Assembly: GCA_030674915.1 (NCBI GenBank)
Contig: JASXSV010000007.1
Coordinates: 62,001 to 126,000 of the forward strand
Direction: 5' to 3'
Length of the DNA stretch: 64,000 nt
From: Candidatus Endonucleibacter bathymodioli
GTDB taxonomy: Bacteria; Pseudomonadota; Gammaproteobacteria; Pseudomonadales; Endozoicomonadaceae
The first letter of the stretch is position 1; each line of letters starts with the position of its first letter. Shown here piece after piece: positions 50,340 to 60,683 of this stretch. The notes under the pieces were generated by a model. The model saw only the letters and a list, made by a program, of their open reading frames with translations, was not told the DNA's origin and searched no databases. Made by a program: the position numbers and the translations under genes.

Positions 50340-52864
50340 TTTTATATTGAAAGCTATAAACCACCAAGTTAGCTGTTCATTGACCCATGAAGTATATAAT
50401 ATTGTTAGCATTTTCAGGATAGCCGAGATTTTTAAAGACTATAAGTCCATGGAACTGTTAGCTGGCCCGAAAAGAGCTAACAATAGATAATAATATTTGG
50501 AATTATCAAAACATATGGTATATGAAATCTGCGCTTTTCGAATGCCCAGACTCCTCTAATATTAGATATCTCAGCGAGATGATGGCAAGTAAGATAGCTC
50601 ACCAGAATAACGACATGAGAGAATGGAAACATTATAGAATCACATACATCCTCACTTCCTTAGTCAAGGAGGATAGTACAGATAAAGACAAAGAAGCCGC
50701 GCAAAAGATTGTGGCTTATCTTACCACAAAAAACTGTAATCTAGATAACTGGGGAGGTCACAAATTAAGTATATTGCTTACCTCTCTGGTCAGAACTGAT
50801 GTTGAGAGCGCTGATATGGCTATACTCAAGGTGTTAGATATCATTGTCAAATCAGGTTTATCATTTTGGAATACTAAGAGCACATCGACATTGCTTAAGT
50901 CTTTAGCAAAATTGAAACAAAAATACTCTCCAAACATAGTGAATCAAAAATCATATAACATAGCTCTTCAACTTGTCATGGATTATTTCGTCCAGTTAAA
51001 AGTAAATTTCACAGGCTTTACTGGTAGTGAGATAGCGTTTTTCCTAAAATCATTGCGGCAGATACCTATTCTAGGTCAGCTAGATAAAATCGCCTTAATT
51101 AGACAGAAGATGGCCCAGTATATCATTGATGAAAATATCCACATATCATCCATTAAAAATGATGACTGGATATTGATAATACGTGGGTTAGATGATCGGA
51201 TTAACATAGAAAAAGAAGCTATTAAAGTTATAGCTGATTGTTTGAACGTTAAAAAAGTAGACATGTCAAAATGGCCAAAGAATGACGTGCTAAATATAAT
51301 TACTACATTGTCTTATCAGGATGGACTACGAATTGACAACGCCGTTCATAAAATAGGAACCTTTATAGCCAAGACGCATCTAAATTATTGGGATACGAAA
51401 GAACTTTTAATGTTAGCTGAACTGTTTATCTCAAAGAGCAGAGCCATTCATCACAATGCACTAGACAATATATCCTGCCATATTCTTCATAGATCAAAAA
51501 ATTTGTTAGATGATGATTATATAAACATCGCCGTAACATTAAGCAGGGGTAAAGGGGATAACTGTCTGGCTCTGATAAGAAAGATCGCCAATGAGGTAAG
51601 AGATGACAACTTCGATATATCAAGTAGAACACCTATGTTTTTATCGAACTTAGTCCGCATCTTGAGTCAAGATGAGAATGATAAATATGTAGGAAAAGCT
51701 ATAAATAAGATAGCTGATCTCTTTATATACAATAACGCTGAACAGTTATTAAGTATCCCTCCAAACTCTTTAAAAATTATTATTGGCGGATTTAGCAAAC
51801 ATTATAAACTTACAGCAGTTAAGAGTGTTATTAGGAATATTTCCCGCATTGTGATAAATGAAAGCACAAATTTATCAGATTGGCCAATCGAGACCATGGC
51901 AGTATTACTAAGAACACTCAGTAGTTCTTATGATGACAGTCTGATACAGATTGCCTTAAGAAAGATTGTTGCTCAGTTAAATCGCTCTGATACTGAACTG
52001 CACAAATGGTCAATAATGACTTTAGCAAGCGTGGCCAAAGGAGTAAGTAACCTGCGAGATTATTCTTCTGAGAAGTTTATTGCCCGGTTAGCAAAAATTT
52101 ATATGAAGAAGAGAGATGATAATGAAAATAAGTACGGATCTATTATTCTAAAAGCGATATACCATCTTCCTATAGAGTCAAGTAAAATAATCAAAACAGC
52201 AGTCAAACTTGCCTCAGTCTTGTCTCATGATGCGCATTCAAATACAAATACAAATAAAGAAAACAAGATTTCTTTATTTTGGAGCATAATTCTTTTGGAA
52301 TTTGTTGTACATGATAAATGGAGAAAGACTGATTCTCATGGAAAAACTAAAACTGAAATTACCAAGCTAACAAAAACAATACATGAAATTGACCAGGATC
52401 CCATAAATCAACACTCAGTATTTTTAGCTGCCTGGCAGCGAGAGTTCATTAATATCACGTATTCCCAACATGCACACCCATTAGATAATATTACTTCATT
52501 AAAGCACAATAACAATTCAGGATCAATTTCTGAAGATCATATCTATAAATTGATCAAAAACAAAATTCCTGGCTTAAGAGTAGAAAAGAATTGTCTTCTG
52601 AACTTATTCCCTGTTGATCTTTTATTAAGTTCAAGATCAAAATCAAAACATGTAGCCGTTGAAGTAGACGGGCCTCAACATTTTTTTAAGGGTAGTGACA
52701 ATAAGGTTTATAGGCTAGCAAAAGACAGATTTATTGATTTTATTTTTGAGAACAAACTTGGCTATAAAGTAATACGAATCGATCACTGGGAAGCACATGA
52801 CTATGAGTGTAGAAAACATTTTATCCAGCAGATTCTAGCTGTTTTCCCTAATTATGCCCATTAA
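50340..52864 (+). pseudogene. Helical-repeat / RAP-domain protein, copy G (5' end removed by IS30)
   Basis: The sequence enters the family at LKAINHQVSCSLTHEV, about 75 residues from the usual start, with no signal peptide. A frameshift near 50471 follows. A long frame (ATG at 50522, 780 codons) then runs to 52864 with the remaining repeats and an intact RAP domain (VAVEVDGPQHFFKGS, LAKDRFIDFIF, LGYKVIRIDHWEAH, ending NYAH). A small N/T repeat (NTNTNKEN) marks one slippage site. Without a signal peptide the product, if made, would stay in the cytoplasm. Confidence 0.75.
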
Positions 52865-52884
52865 CATTGAAGGTGTGCATGAGC

Positions 52885-52904
52885 CTACTAGCAGTGGCTA
52901 GTAG
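52885..52904. terminator. Hairpin after RAP copy G
   Basis: CTACTAGC, loop AGTG and GCTAGTAG form a perfect 8-bp stem, followed by TTTCTG, about 20 bases after the stop at 52864. Related, imperfect versions follow copy D (near 43190) and copy H. Confidence 0.4.
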
Positions 52905-52916
52905 TTTCTGAATAGG

Positions 52917-53123
52917 GTGACCCACAACAACTTACATGAACAAATTGCGCCAGCGCTAAAGGCCAAGGGCGTAATATTTGTCGGATTAGATGTGATCGGC
53001 AACTACATTACCGAGATTAATGTTACTATCCTAACCTGCATTCGAGAATTAGATACACAGTTTAATCTTAACATTGCTGGTGTATTGTTTAGTGCTATTG
53101 AGAAGAAAGAACATAACGCGTAA
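52917..53123 (+). pseudogene. gshB: 3'-terminal fragment of glutathione synthetase
   Basis: The frame encodes the last 65 or so residues of GshB: HEQIAPALKAKGVIFVGLDV, then GNYITEINVT, CIRELDTQFN and the end IAGVLFSAIEKK. GshB joins gamma-glutamylcysteine and glycine and is normally over 300 residues, so about four fifths of the gene is missing. The conserved SP after NVT reads IL here. The fragment starts right at a broken dispersed repeat (TTCTGAA then TAGGGTG in place of CTGGTATAG), which marks the left edge of a foreign block. Its end overlaps the convergent crcB by 29 bases. Confidence 0.8.
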
Positions 53124-53490
53124 GCACTACGCCAGCACCAACTGCCGATAGAGATAGAATAACATTCAACAAAACATTGAGTCCCGCCTGCTGGTAATGC
53201 CCTGCGCTAATCATCTCTACCGATTCCCAAGACAAAGTTGACATTGTCGTCAAAGATCCTGTCAAACCAATAAACAACATTAAACGATAGACTTCATTGA
53301 GGTCGGCCTTTTCAAAAATGATGACCACTAAAATGCCTGCCAAAAATGAACCAATAACATTGGCACTGAGCGTTCCATAAGGGAAGGCATTTCCAAAAGT
53401 TGCATTCATCAATTGTGTTAAATAATAACGCATACTTGCGCCAATTGTCGCACCCAGTCCAATGGCCAAAACTGTTGGAAAAAAAGTCAT
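53095..53490 (-). CDS. crcB: CrcB/Fluc fluoride channel
   Basis: The 131-residue protein has four membrane segments and the Fluc signatures: IGLGATIGASMRYYL at the start, PYGTLSANVIGSFLAG with the conserved asparagine, and GLTGSLTTMSTLSWESVEM. It would export fluoride as an inverted dimer. In most Fluc channels the third motif is TTFSTFS-E; here both phenylalanines (the Phe-box) are replaced by M and L, so function is open to question. It overlaps the rarA stop by one base (TAATG), a coupled pair that matches the gammaproteobacterial rarA-crcB gene order. Confidence 0.85.
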   Translation of the reverse strand: MTFFPTVLAIGLGATIGASMRYYLTQLMNATFGNAFPYGTLSANVIGSFLAGILVVIIFEKADLNEVYRLMLFIGLTGSLTTMSTLSWESVEMISAGHYQQAGLNVLLNVILSLSAVGAGVVLTRYVLSSQ

Positions 53491-54344
53491 TATGAGTCCC
53501 TTAATTTTTTTAATTTTTCACTAATTTTAATCTCTAAACCACGCTGCGTTGGTGCATAATAATTTTGCTCGCCCAATGCTTCTGGAAAATAGGTTTGCCC
53601 TTTTGCCACAGCGTCTTGTTCATTATGTGCATAGCGATAACCTTCACCATAACCAAAGTCGCTCATCAACCCAGTAGGGGCATTGCACAAATGCTTCGGC
53701 ACAGGCAAATTTCCCGTTTCTTTTGCCTCACTCATTGCTTGATTAAAGGCTTTATAAACTGCATTTGACTTAGGTGCAACGGCACAATACACCGCCGCTT
53801 GTGCAATTGCTCGATTGCCTTCTTTCGCGCCTACTCGATCAAACACCTGCCAAGCATTTAGCGTGATTTCTAATGCCCTAGGGTCGGCATTACCAATGTC
53901 CTCTGAGGCGATGGCTAACAGTCGCCTAGCAATAGTTTTTGCATCACAACCTGCCACCAACATTCTTGCCATCCAATACAAAGCCCCATCAGGTGATGAA
54001 CCACGCACTGATTTGTGAAAAGCGGAAAGTTGCTGATAAAAAATATCCCCGCCCTTATCAAAAACACTGATTTTTTCTTGCAACAACTGCCCTACTGAAT
54101 CCACATCCAGTTTATCCAACTTAGCCAATGCAATTTGCTCAACAATATTAATCAATCGTCTAGCATCGCCACCACTCGCATTGATAACACTGTCTTGTGC
54201 TGGTTTATCCATGTTTGTTAGATTTTCGTGCGTCAAGGATCGCCGCAAAATTTGCGCCAATTCATCTGCCTTTAATGGCTCAAGCACATACACGCTCAAA
54301 CGCGAAAGCAAAGCAGAATTCAGTTCAAACGATGGATTTTCAGT

Positions 54345-55427
54345 CGCGGATTTTAGTCATAAGTGCGCCCTTAAAATTTATGCAGCTAACGCCATTTCAC
54401 TATAAATCTCATCAGGTGTTTTAAAGTCTAACAGTTTTCTTGGTCTTTGGTTTAGTCGGTTTTGTATATCTAAAATTTCTTTGTCAGTGACATTATCCAA
54501 AGATTGGCTTTTGGGCAAATATTGTCTTATCAAACCATTATGATTTTCATTCAAACCTCGTTCCCACGAGGAGTAAGGGTGAGCAAAATAGGTATCTACG
54601 TTAAGCTTTTTCTTGATTTTTTCATGAAAGGCGAACTCCTTTCCGTTATCAAATGTGATCGTGAGTAAGTCTGATTGGTAAGGCTTGAGCATCGTTATAA
54701 TTGCTTTCGTCACCACGTCAGCGTGCTTTGAAGGAACACGTTTTACCAAATTTAATTTACTCACTCTTTCCGTTAATGTAACCAGTACACCCTTGTGTCT
54801 TTTGCCAATTACAGTGTCTGCTTCCCAATCGCCTAAACGTATTTTTTGATCCACAATTCCAGGTCGATCATCAATGCTAACACGGTTTCGGATCTGGCCT
54901 CGTGCATCGGGCTTTCTTGTTCTTTGCTTATACTTCTTGTGCCGAAGATGTTGATACAAGCAACCACCCCCAGCTTTGTCCTCTCGAATAAACTGGTAAA
55001 TCGTAGAGGGACATACAGAAGGTTGATTATCTCGTTTAAGGCGTCCTTGTATTTGCTCAGGGCTCCACTGCTTACTTAGTCTGTCAGTAATTTTATCTTT
55101 CAGTTCAGCTACCATCTTGGTCGCTTTTGGTTTCTGTTGATGACGTTCCTGCGCAAAATTATGTGCTTGCTTCGGGCGATAACCTCTAGCCCCTGTATTT
55201 CTAGCCAACTCTCTTTTAACGGTACTCAAATCACGCCTTAAGTCTTGGGCGATAATTTCATTTGAAACTCCTGCTTTTTTCTCTGACCAAATCTGGTATC
55301 TTTCTTCTTGAGTCAGGTGGGTATAACGCTTATTCATAAGTGGTCTCACATTGGTTTTTGGTAGAACCGTGAGTGTACCCTCTGGCTCAACTTTTTCAAT
55401 ATGGCGCACTTATGACTAAAATCCGCG
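54345..55427 (-). mobile_element. IS30-family insertion sequence, copy 3
   Basis: The element is 1083 bp with inverted repeats CGCGGATTTTAGTCATAAGTGCGCC at both ends. It is flanked by a 3-bp duplication, AGT on the plus strand (54342-54344 and 55428-55430). It splits rarA precisely between ATT and ENP codons. Confidence 0.95.
54378..55409 (-). CDS. IS30-family transposase (copy 3)
   Basis: The protein is the same as that of copy 1, with a helix-turn-helix at about residues 30-70 and DDE residues D198, D254 and E288. Identity with copy 1 indicates recent transposition, after the foreign block had entered. Confidence 0.93.
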   Translation of the reverse strand: MRHIEKVEPEGTLTVLPKTNVRPLMNKRYTHLTQEERYQIWSEKKAGVSNEIIAQDLRRDLSTVKRELARNTGARGYRPKQAHNFAQERHQQKPKATKMVAELKDKITDRLSKQWSPEQIQGRLKRDNQPSVCPSTIYQFIREDKAGGGCLYQHLRHKKYKQRTRKPDARGQIRNRVSIDDRPGIVDQKIRLGDWEADTVIGKRHKGVLVTLTERVSKLNLVKRVPSKHADVVTKAIITMLKPYQSDLLTITFDNGKEFAFHEKIKKKLNVDTYFAHPYSSWERGLNENHNGLIRQYLPKSQSLDNVTDKEILDIQNRLNQRPRKLLDFKTPDEIYSEMALAA

Positions 55428-55858
55428 AGTTGTTGCGCCAATCAATATAATTAGCCCTGATTCAATATGTGGCAAGAATGCGTCTTGTTGCGACTTATTA
55501 AAACGGTGAATTTCATCAACAAATAAAACAGTCTGCTGCCCAATATTTTGAAATTTTTTAGCATTTTCCACTACAATCCGCAACTCTTTAACACCGTCTA
55601 ATACCGCACTAAGTTGGGCGAAATGCCCATCAACTTGCGTGCAAATAATGCGTGCTAAAGTGGTCTTCCCTGTGCCTGATGGCCCCCACAAAATCATTGA
55701 ATGCAACTGTTTGTTGTCAAACGCCTGCTTCAATGGATGCCTATCACGCAATAAATGTGACTGCCCAAAGAACTCATCTAAAATTTGTGGTCTTAAACTC
55801 TCAGCCAAAGGTTTCAATAAAGGTTTCATAAGTTAATTTTTGTCACTTTAAAATGTGC

Positions 55859-56017
55859 CTATTGATTCAAAATCAAGATTACTGATAGACCACGTTGTTT
55901 TGCTAAAACTGTGGTTCTTTCGCTACCCATTGCCATCATAGCTGTAGCGTAGGCATTTGCCACCATTGTTTGTGGATGGATGATGCTCACTGATGCCAAA
56001 TCTGATGACAGCAACAT
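55859..56017 (-). pseudogene. apbE: 3'-terminal fragment of an ApbE-type FAD:protein FMN transferase
   Basis: Fifty-two codons upstream of rarA read LASVSIIHPQTMVANAYATA, then MMAMGSERTTVLAKQRGLSV and end ILILNQ. This matches the C-terminal end of ApbE (the S-V-x-V...A-D/N-A-x-A-T-A pattern). ApbE flavinylates Na+-pumping and related redox proteins. An in-frame TAA lies nine bases before the ATG and family similarity stops, so the rest of the gene is missing. This is the right edge of the foreign block. Confidence 0.65.
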
Positions 56018-56950
56018 ATAAATTTAGAAATAAGCTGCACTATATCCGCACAGGAGTGGGTATGGTAGCACGAACATCCTACTAAATATCTAGGATCAGA
56101 TACCACCTATGTTCAAAAGTGTGAGGCATAAAGCCATATATTTAATCATCGATTTGACCATGCATATGATGCGTGGAGAAATTGGATGGATTCACTCTGG
56201 TGGCAGAAGTGCTTTGTGGTAAAGAACTTGTTTTGGAATATATAATATTGTTGACCGCTATCAGATACTCAATGGAAACGAGTATAATAGCCCAAGCGTT
56301 CGCTATGATCACCCTTATTCGATACCTTCAAAACGTCTTAACTTCCCACGAAGGCTATTTGCGAATGCTGAAGCAGCACGAAACTGGAATTTAACTCACG
56401 AGGTTTGGCTTAATCCAGACATGTATTTATCGGATTAACTTAAGACAGCAGCTTGAGAGCTGAGGAAAACTATGTTAGCAAACACCGACTGTTTCAACCA
56501 ACTCCTTTGAACGATAGCCGTCAGCACCATCAAAAACTATATAAATGAAGTCCATTGAGGTATAATAATTCAGAACTTTTTGGAGAAATAGAGATCATCT
56601 GGTACTATTTACTTACGTTTGTAATTTTTCGCAGCTGAGCCATTTGTGCAAGTTCTACACGGCATTTCAACGTTCTAGTGGTCAAGTAAGATATACTCCG
56701 ATCTTATATACCCATTGCCCCTAGATCATTCGAGTTATTGACTGCTTCCACTCACTCAAATCAAATACTACACGTAAACTCATGGGGGGGGCGGTCGTTT
56801 GTTACCTGCTCACACATTAAATGTCGCTTCTATAAACAGATATTCAAAAGATTCTGTGCGAAAAATAATCAAACTACTTTTTAGACTGGCTAAATATTTT
56901 ACTAAAAAGATATCACTTTCATCTTACAAAAACATTAGGAGTAAGAACTT
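56018..56950. repeat. RAP-array spacer with a remnant of the small membrane-protein gene
   Basis: Near 56171-56245 one frame reads EKLDGFTLVAEVLCGKELVLEY, a decayed piece of the gene at 59831-60549. Further right are a dispersed-repeat right arm (ATACTCAATGGAAACGAGTATA near 56265), the gene-end remnant (about 56340-56440, NWNLTHEVWLNPDMYLSD), and the conserved RAP leader CATTAGGAGTAAGAACTT directly before 56951. Confidence 0.6.
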
Positions 56951-59719
56951 ATGATGTTTTCACATAAAATACTGACACAATTTATTTTTATAATAAGCAC
57001 TGTTTTATTATTTTCTTATAATGCTTATGGTGTGCATAACAAACACATAGAACTAACATTAAATTCTTCCCAAATAGATTACAACACATCTCATAATGCA
57101 TCTTCACCAGTAACGTCTAATATTGAAACTGAAACGTGCACATATAATGAAATGAACACATCCTTCATCAACAAACTTAACAGATCATACTTAAATAGAC
57201 AAAAAATTAACCAACTACATCTTTTTGTCTTGAAAGCTATAAAACACCCAGCTAGATGTATATTAACTCATAACGTAGATAACATTATTAGCATTTTCAC
57301 GGCAGCCAATAAGTGTCAAAATAATAAATCCATTATGATGCTCGCTGAACAAATAATCAGCGGAAATGTCACAGTAGCGAATGATATTTGGAGCTGTCGG
57401 AATATATGGGATATTAGCCTTGCGACTTCCAAATGTTCAGATCATAATATTGAGTATCTCCGCGAAGTGATTGCAGGTAAGATAGTTAGCCCAAACAACG
57501 ACATGAGAGAGTGGAAATCTTATCACATAACGAATGAGCTCAAGTCCTTACTCAATGGAAAATCAAATATAGAAGAAAAAGCTTTTCAACATATTATAGA
57601 ACATATTCTCACAAAAAGCTGTAATATAGATACATGGGGAGGCGAACAATTGAGTCTGTTATTTAACTCTCTGTCCTATACTAATACTGAGAACACGAAG
57701 ATAGCCATGCTCAAGGTGTTTGGTGCCATTATCAAATCAGGATTATCATATTGGAATACTAAGAGCACATCGTCAATGTTTAAGTCTTTGACGAAAATGC
57801 AAAGGCCATACTCGGCAGACATAGCGAATGAAGAATCATATCAAATAGTTCTTCAACTTATCATTAATCGTTTAACCAGCACCGAAATAAATTTCAGATA
57901 CTGCATTTGTCATAACATAGCATTCCTAATGAACGAATTATCGCAGATAGATGAATTATCCTGGCTATATAACGTCGACAAAGTTAGATGCAAATTGGCC
58001 AAGATTATCGTCAATAAAGGTAGAAAGATATCATGCACTGCTATTAATGACTGGATGATGATGGTACGCGGATTAAAACACGATTCTGATATAGAAAGAG
58101 AAGCTCTTCGAACGATAGCTGATTGCTTTAACGATAGAATAGTACACCTATCAGCATGGTTACATAATCAAATAGTGGATTTGGCAACTAAGTTTTCTCA
58201 TAATGATGGGCGGCGTATTGAAAAAGCCATTCAGAAAATAGCAGACTTTGTGGCCAAGACTAACCTGTATCTTTGGGATACTAACCATCTTGAAATACTT
58301 GCTAAAATATTTAGCTCGAATACCAGATGCTTTCATCACAATGCAATAGACAATATCGCCAGTCAGATGATTCATAAATCTAAAAAATTGTTAATTGATA
58401 ATTATATAAACATAGCCTTAATTTTAAACAATAGTAATGGAGATAATTGTCTGGCATTCATAAAAAATATAGTCCTTAAGGTAAGCGACGATAGCTTCTA
58501 CCCATCCCGTTGCTCACCTATACTTTTAGCGAAGTTAGTCAGCATTTTAAGTAAAGAGGACAATAAATATGCAGAAAAAGCTCTGAACAAGATCGCTAAT
58601 TACTTTATACATAACAACGCTGAACAGTTATTAAGTATACCTCCAGACTCCTTAAAAATGCTTATTGATGGATTTAGCAAACATTATAAACTTCAAGCAT
58701 CTGGGGCTTTTATTCGACATATTTCCCACATTGTGATAGATGAAAATACAGATTTATCAGATTGGCCAATCGATACCATGGAAGTAATACTAAGAACACT
58801 CAATAGCTCTTATGATGATGAACTGACACAGAGAGTTTTCAGGAAAATAGTTGCTCAGTTAAATCTCCCTGATACTGAACTGAACAACTGGTCAATAAAG
58901 ACTTTAGCATGTGTAGCCAAAGGAGTATGTCGCTTACGAGATTATTCTTCTGAAAAGTTTATTACTCGGTTAGCAAAGATTTATATAAAGAAGCGAGATC
59001 ATGATGAAAGTAAGTATGGAATTACTATGCTAATAGCGATATGTGATCTTCCGATAAAGTCAAGAAAAACAATCAAGGCCGCCGTAAAACTTGCCTCAGT
59101 TTTATCTAAAAATGCGTGTTCAAATATGGATACAGCAAACAAAGTTTCTTTATTTTGGGGAATAACTCTTTTGAATTTTGTTGTACATGAAGAAGGTAGC
59201 AAGGTTAATCCTCATGGAAAAACTAAAGACAGGATTGTTAAACTAACAAAAACAATACCTAAAATCCATCAGGATACAACACCTATATTTGATTGGAAGC
59301 CAGAATTCATTAATATTACGCATTCTGACCATGCACACAAATCAAGTCATATTAGTGTATCAAAGTACGATAACAAATCAACATCCGTGTTGGAGGATAG
59401 TATTCACAAACTGATCAAAACAACAATTCCTAGTGTAAATATAGATAATAATTGTTGTATAAATAAGTTCCCTGTTGATCTTTTCTTAAGGTCTGGGTCA
59501 AAATCTTTACTCATTGAAGTAGATGGGCCTCATCACTTTTTTAAATACCATAACAATATACTTTATAGCCTAGCAAAAGACCGATTTGTTGATTTTGTTT
59601 TTGAGAAAAAGATGGACTATGAAATAATGAGAATCAATTACGAGGAAGAAAATGACGATGAGCACTTAAAACAGTTCATACAGCAGATTCTAGATATTTT
59701 CCCTGATTATACCCATTAA
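56951..59719 (+). CDS. Secreted helical-repeat / RAP-domain protein, copy H (intact)
   Basis: This 922-residue protein starts with a signal peptide (MMFSHKILTQFIFIISTVLLF, SYNAYG) and a conserved N-terminal region that ends at about residue 110. Helical repeats with W and L positions follow (NDMREWKSYHITNELKSLL, LSYWNTKSTSSMFKSLT, TDLSDWPIDTMEVILRTL, SRLRDYSSEKF-like). The RAP domain (about 855-922) reads LLIEVDGPHHFF, LAKDRFVDFVF, MDYEIMRINYEEE. AGGAG stands about 11 bases before the ATG. Together with copy B it is one of two fully intact members here, and it is clearly diverged from copies A to D, so two sub-lineages exist. Confidence 0.8.
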   Translation: MMFSHKILTQFIFIISTVLLFSYNAYGVHNKHIELTLNSSQIDYNTSHNASSPVTSNIETETCTYNEMNTSFINKLNRSYLNRQKINQLHLFVLKAIKHPARCILTHNVDNIISIFTAANKCQNNKSIMMLAEQIISGNVTVANDIWSCRNIWDISLATSKCSDHNIEYLREVIAGKIVSPNNDMREWKSYHITNELKSLLNGKSNIEEKAFQHIIEHILTKSCNIDTWGGEQLSLLFNSLSYTNTENTKIAMLKVFGAIIKSGLSYWNTKSTSSMFKSLTKMQRPYSADIANEESYQIVLQLIINRLTSTEINFRYCICHNIAFLMNELSQIDELSWLYNVDKVRCKLAKIIVNKGRKISCTAINDWMMMVRGLKHDSDIEREALRTIADCFNDRIVHLSAWLHNQIVDLATKFSHNDGRRIEKAIQKIADFVAKTNLYLWDTNHLEILAKIFSSNTRCFHHNAIDNIASQMIHKSKKLLIDNYINIALILNNSNGDNCLAFIKNIVLKVSDDSFYPSRCSPILLAKLVSILSKEDNKYAEKALNKIANYFIHNNAEQLLSIPPDSLKMLIDGFSKHYKLQASGAFIRHISHIVIDENTDLSDWPIDTMEVILRTLNSSYDDELTQRVFRKIVAQLNLPDTELNNWSIKTLACVAKGVCRLRDYSSEKFITRLAKIYIKKRDHDESKYGITMLIAICDLPIKSRKTIKAAVKLASVLSKNACSNMDTANKVSLFWGITLLNFVVHEEGSKVNPHGKTKDRIVKLTKTIPKIHQDTTPIFDWKPEFINITHSDHAHKSSHISVSKYDNKSTSVLEDSIHKLIKTTIPSVNIDNNCCINKFPVDLFLRSGSKSLLIEVDGPHHFFKYHNNILYSLAKDRFVDFVFEKKMDYEIMRINYEEENDDEHLKQFIQQILDIFPDYTH

Positions 59720-59830
59720 CATTGAATGTGTGCATGAGCCTACCTGCATGTTAGAGAGAGATCTTGCCTGCTGATATAATTTATGGTAGTTTGTCGTACA
59801 CTCACTCTGGTAACTGCAATGGTAGGTTTT

Positions 59831-60549
59831 ATGGATTTATTGTCAATAATAAAAGATATTGTTGTTATTATAGCTACATTTGCTCTACCGTGGTATGGAC
59901 TACGTACGTGGCGTCGCGAGCTTATCGGAAAACGTGATTCTGAAACGGCCATGGCTCTAATGAAAGCAATATATAAAGTTAGAAACACGCTTGAACATGC
60001 TGCGAAACCAACATATACACGTACGAATATCCTCCTGAGTATAAAGAACGAGATAGCTCACCAGATCAAAAGGCTGAGGCATGGAATTATGTATATTCTA
60101 ACCGAATCCGTACTCTGGCTAAACCGTTGGAGGAATTGGGGGAATGCCGTCTGGCGGCGGAAGTATTGTGGGGTAAAAAAATTAATCTGAAATATCAAGA
60201 GTTATTCGGCCATATAACAACATTTCGTATCGCAGTATACCACTCATATAACAACAAAAAAACGGGAGGGGAATATCTCACAAATTGTCCAAAACTTAAA
60301 GATAGCCTGCTTGCCCTTGAGGCTGAACCACGAGATAATCCCACGGACGAACTTTCTAAAAAGGTTAATGCAACAGTTGATGACATTGCAGAGTTAGTAC
60401 ACCCTTATCTATATCTGGCCTCGAAAAAGTCATGGTGCCCCACTCTTATTTATAACAAAATCAGACTTATCCTTCCTTGCGCCCTTCCTTGCGCCATATG
60501 CAAGGTATTTAACCCGACAAAAGCCACAGCAGGTAATGGTAAGACATAA
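59831..60549 (+). pseudogene. Small membrane-anchored hypothetical protein, one frameshift
   Basis: The start encodes MDLLSIIKDIVVIIATFALP, a single N-terminal membrane helix. A basic segment (RTWRRELIGKR) and a helical cytoplasmic part follow (ETAMALMKAIYKVRNTLEH). Near 60020 the frame shifts; the correct continuation reads EYPPEYKERDSS, AEAWNYVYSNRIRTL, PLEELGECRLAAEVLWGKK and goes on to 60549. I recall similar unnamed proteins in other gammaproteobacteria but know no function. Two further broken copies lie at 44963-46330 and 56171-56245. The gene travels with the RAP array. Confidence 0.65.
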
Positions 60550-60613
60550 ATATTAGCGCCAGCAGGCGGTACATGCGGCACATCTTGCAGATCCTAGGCG
60601 TAGTGAGCTCATT

Positions 60614-60683
60614 TACACCAGTTTCCATTGAATATGTGAGAGCGGTCAACAATATTACATACTCAATGGAAACTGGTATAGTC
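60614..60683. repeat. Near-perfect dispersed palindromic repeat (reference copy)
   Basis: ACACCAGTTTCCATTGAATATGTGAG and ACATACTCAATGGAAACTGGTAT pair almost perfectly across about 15 bases. Arms of this type occur in most spacers of the window. It has no coding potential and resembles a MITE or REP-type element. Confidence 0.8.

Larger units (their letters stand above)
53490..55829 (-). pseudogene. rarA: Replication-associated recombination AAA+ ATPase, split by IS30
   Basis: The N-terminal part (55829 down to 55428) holds Walker A GPSGTGKT and Walker B VDEIHRF and ends at IGATT. The C-terminal part (54344 down to 53490) resumes with ENPSFELNSALLSRL, including sensor and lid segments (SGGDARRLINIVEQIA) and the RarA tetramer region. 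Removing the IS and one ACT copy gives one continuous protein of about 417 residues. RarA acts at stalled replication forks. The gene is part of an apbE-rarA-crcB run and appears to come from another genome, so the host may have its own rarA elsewhere. Confidence 0.88.
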
